From assembly GCA_023390695.1 (NCBI GenBank), contig JAEWCJ010000327.1, positions 1 through 16,647 on the forward strand: a stretch of 16,647 bases of DNA, read 5' to 3'. The position numbers and the translations under genes are program-made. Under the pieces are notes generated by a model. The model was not told where the DNA came from. It saw only the letters and a list, made by a program, of their open reading frames with translations, and did not search any database. Positions 14,697 through 16,647 of the stretch are shown here, in pieces. This DNA is from Pseudomonadota bacterium. Its GTDB lineage: Bacteria > Pseudomonadota > Alphaproteobacteria > Rhizobiales > Xanthobacteraceae. Every line of letters starts with the position of its first letter. Within the stretch, counting starts at the first letter, position 1.

Positions 14697-15686
14697 ATGG
14701 CCAAGCGCTTTGCGAGCTGGTTGAGCGAATTCCCGAGACGCGGCTTGCCGCCGAACTCTGTCGCGGCTTACCTCTTCGCGACCGCCTGCGTCTGCGCAGC
14801 CGTTCTGGTCCACATCCTGTTCAGCGCCATCAACACCAACGTGGTGCCGTTCGCGACCTATTATCCGGCAACCCTTCTGACCTCGCTTGTCGCCGGAGTG
14901 GGCGCGGGCGTGTTCTCCGCCTTGCTCGGTCTGGCAATATTATTGTGGGCATTCGCAACGCCGATTGCCCTTCAACCGATCAATATCTTCGTGTTCCTTT
15001 TGTCTTCCGGCATCATCGTCACGGTCGCCGAACTGTACCGTTCCACCACGCGGCGTGCACATGAGGCCGAGAAAAAACGCGCCCTGCTCATTCGTGAACT
15101 GGAGCATCGGGGCAAGAACACCTTTGCCATCGTACAATCGATCGTGAACCAGGCGCTGCAGGACCGGCCGGACATTGCCGAAACCATCGTCGGCCGCATC
15201 AGATCGGTATCCGCGACCAACGACATCATCACGAATACCAATGATCACACGGCGCGTTTGCAGACCATTCTGGAGCGCGAACTCGACCCCTATGACCGTG
15301 CGCGTGTCACGCTCTGCGGTCCGGACGTCCAACTGGATGCCGAACTGGCCCGGTCCTTCTCACTGATCGTGCACGAGCTCGCGACCAACGCGGCCAAATA
15401 CGGCGCCCTGTGCAGGCCCGATGGCCGCGTCAATGTGGAATGGACGGTCCAGGGCGCACGGCTGTCGATGGATTGGGATGAAAAGAACGCGCCCACGATC
15501 GCCAAACCGTTCGAGCCCGGCTTCGGCGTCAGGCTGGTCACGCGGCTGCTGAAAAACCATGGCGGCGAAGTCACGCCGGAATTCAAGCCCGACGGCCTGC
15601 ACGTGCAGATCGCGATTGCGCTACCGCCCGGCCAATGCACCGATGCCAGCCTGGCGCCGGTCACGCGCGGTGAATATCGTCACTGA
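14697..15686 (+). CDS. membrane HWE-family sensor histidine kinase
   Basis: A sensor kinase that autophosphorylates a histidine and signals to a response regulator. HWE kinases of alphaproteobacteria often feed light or general-stress circuits. The 329 residues start with about four membrane helices (roughly 21-45, 52-70, 70-88, 94-112) resembling DUF4118 or MASE-type inputs, with FATYYPATL near 52-60. The transmitter has the H-box LIRELEHRGKNTFAIVQSI (His137), an N-box HELATNAAKYGAL (226-238), the defining W-x-E as WDE (260-262), and G-box GFGVRLVTRLLKNHGG (275-290). ATG 14697 is the only good start. No response regulator is adjacent, so it is an orphan. Its last 26 bases overlap the convergent DUF2948 gene. 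The 76-base upstream gap is AT-rich, with no certain promoter. Confidence 0.92.
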   Translation: MAKRFASWLSEFPRRGLPPNSVAAYLFATACVCAAVLVHILFSAINTNVVPFATYYPATLLTSLVAGVGAGVFSALLGLAILLWAFATPIALQPINIFVFLLSSGIIVTVAELYRSTTRRAHEAEKKRALLIRELEHRGKNTFAIVQSIVNQALQDRPDIAETIVGRIRSVSATNDIITNTNDHTARLQTILERELDPYDRARVTLCGPDVQLDAELARSFSLIVHELATNAAKYGALCRPDGRVNVEWTVQGARLSMDWDEKNAPTIAKPFEPGFGVRLVTRLLKNHGGEVTPEFKPDGLHVQIAIALPPGQCTDASLAPVTRGEYRH

Positions 15687-16131
15687 TCGTGTCCACGGAA
15701 TGCGCGGGACATTTGGCCGTGGTCCAGACCGGACCCAGATCCACGGCCTCGACCTCCAAACATTCCACATCGAGCCGCAAGGCACCGCCGCCGGAGAACA
15801 GAAGCGTCACCACTCCGCCCGGCGCGTCGGTGCCGGAAAATTCCACCGCCAGCAGGTTCAGCACCTGCTCTTTCGCCCCGCAATCCAGGTCACGGCATTT
15901 ACAGGACATCACCCGGTCAAACCGCAGGGCCGTACGCCGCCGCTGCCATGCAGGACTCGTGTCCTGGGCGGCCTCCCAGTCGAAACGGTTGAGGGCGATC
16001 ACCACACGATGCTCGGCCGGCCGCCACAGGATTTCGCCGATCTTCACGACAGCATCCTGCAGGTGGGCGGAAATCACCTCCAGATCGTCACGATCGAGCG
16101 CGATCAGCTTCAAAGGTGCGGACGCATTCAT
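15661..16131 (-). CDS. DUF2948 family protein
   Basis: A 156-residue cytoplasmic protein of unknown function, conserved in Hyphomicrobiales beside murA. Recognisable features are the start region LKLIALDRDDLEVISAHLQD (8-27), then IGEILWRPAEHRVVIALNRF, WQRRRTALRFDRV and the C-terminal strand VTLLFSGGGALRLDVECLE. ATG 16131 is chosen because GCGAGG lies six bases upstream; an open extension to 16194 has no such support. It is downstream of murA by 110 bases on the same strand. In many relatives hisD follows it, but here the neighbour is the convergent histidine kinase, whose stop codon lies inside this gene. Confidence 0.87.
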   Translation of the reverse strand: MNASAPLKLIALDRDDLEVISAHLQDAVVKIGEILWRPAEHRVVIALNRFDWEAAQDTSPAWQRRRTALRFDRVMSCKCRDLDCGAKEQVLNLLAVEFSGTDAPGGVVTLLFSGGGALRLDVECLEVEAVDLGPVWTTAKCPAHSVDTISDDIHRA

Positions 16132-16241
16132 GACAAACCTCGCATGGCCATTGTTTATTGGGCCACGCGGGAAAATTAGGAAGCAGGCAAGCAAGGCGCA
16201 AGACGCCGCGGCCTCTCACCTGCTCGCGGAAAGCAAAAAGG

Positions 16242-16647
<406 letters not shown>

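Overview
The window is a chromosomal stretch from an alphaproteobacterium, most likely of the Hyphomicrobiales (Bradyrhizobium / Rhodopseudomonas / Xanthobacteraceae type). Several things point there: high-GC coding sequence, the block NrnC-type exonuclease, lptC, lptA, lptB, rpoN, ptsN, an Hsp20 gene followed by a DUF1150 gene, a DUF2948 gene beside murA, and an HWE-family histidine kinase. It is mostly conserved housekeeping DNA. I see no phage, insertion sequence, CRISPR array or integration scar.

Layout. 1-52 is the tail of an unidentified gene, followed by tRNA-Ala(GGC) with a hairpin terminator. 357-1670 is a lone UgpB-type glycerol-3-phosphate binding protein. 1700-2552 is a small stress module: an RpoH-like promoter, a folded ROSE-like leader that buries the Shine-Dalgarno sequence, Hsp20, a candidate EcfG promoter and a DUF1150 protein. 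From 8272 down to 2655, on the minus strand, run nrnC, lptC, lptA, lptB, rpoN and ptsN. These cover nano-RNA degradation, the LPS export bridge and its ATPase, sigma-54, and the nitrogen PTS regulator. The ribosome hibernation gene (hpf) that often sits between rpoN and ptsN in relatives is absent. 8521-10569 encodes a small membrane-anchored unknown protein and, six bases later, a polytopic methyl-accepting chemotaxis protein. tRNA-Leu(CAG) follows on the minus strand. 10822-14620 holds an NDUFA9-like dehydrogenase-fold protein, uppP (minus), a glutathione S-transferase and queG. 14697-15686 is a membrane HWE histidine kinase whose 3' end overlaps a convergent DUF2948 gene. The window ends inside murA (minus).

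Together the genes serve envelope biogenesis (LptA/B/C, UppP, MurA), RNA and tRNA metabolism (NrnC, QueG, two tRNAs), stress response (Hsp20, DUF1150) and sensing (MCP, HWE kinase, PtsN, RpoN). No intergenic gap exceeds 300 bases; the longest is 8273-8520.

The most interesting signals are regulatory or architectural. They are the stacked RpoH promoter, RNA thermometer and EcfG promoter at hsp20-DUF1150; the 14-bp terminator hairpin made from the last codons of ptsN; the long disordered N-terminus on LptB; the missing hpf; and the small-protein/MCP pair with its histidine-bearing membrane sensor. I did not find a clearly new multi-gene system.
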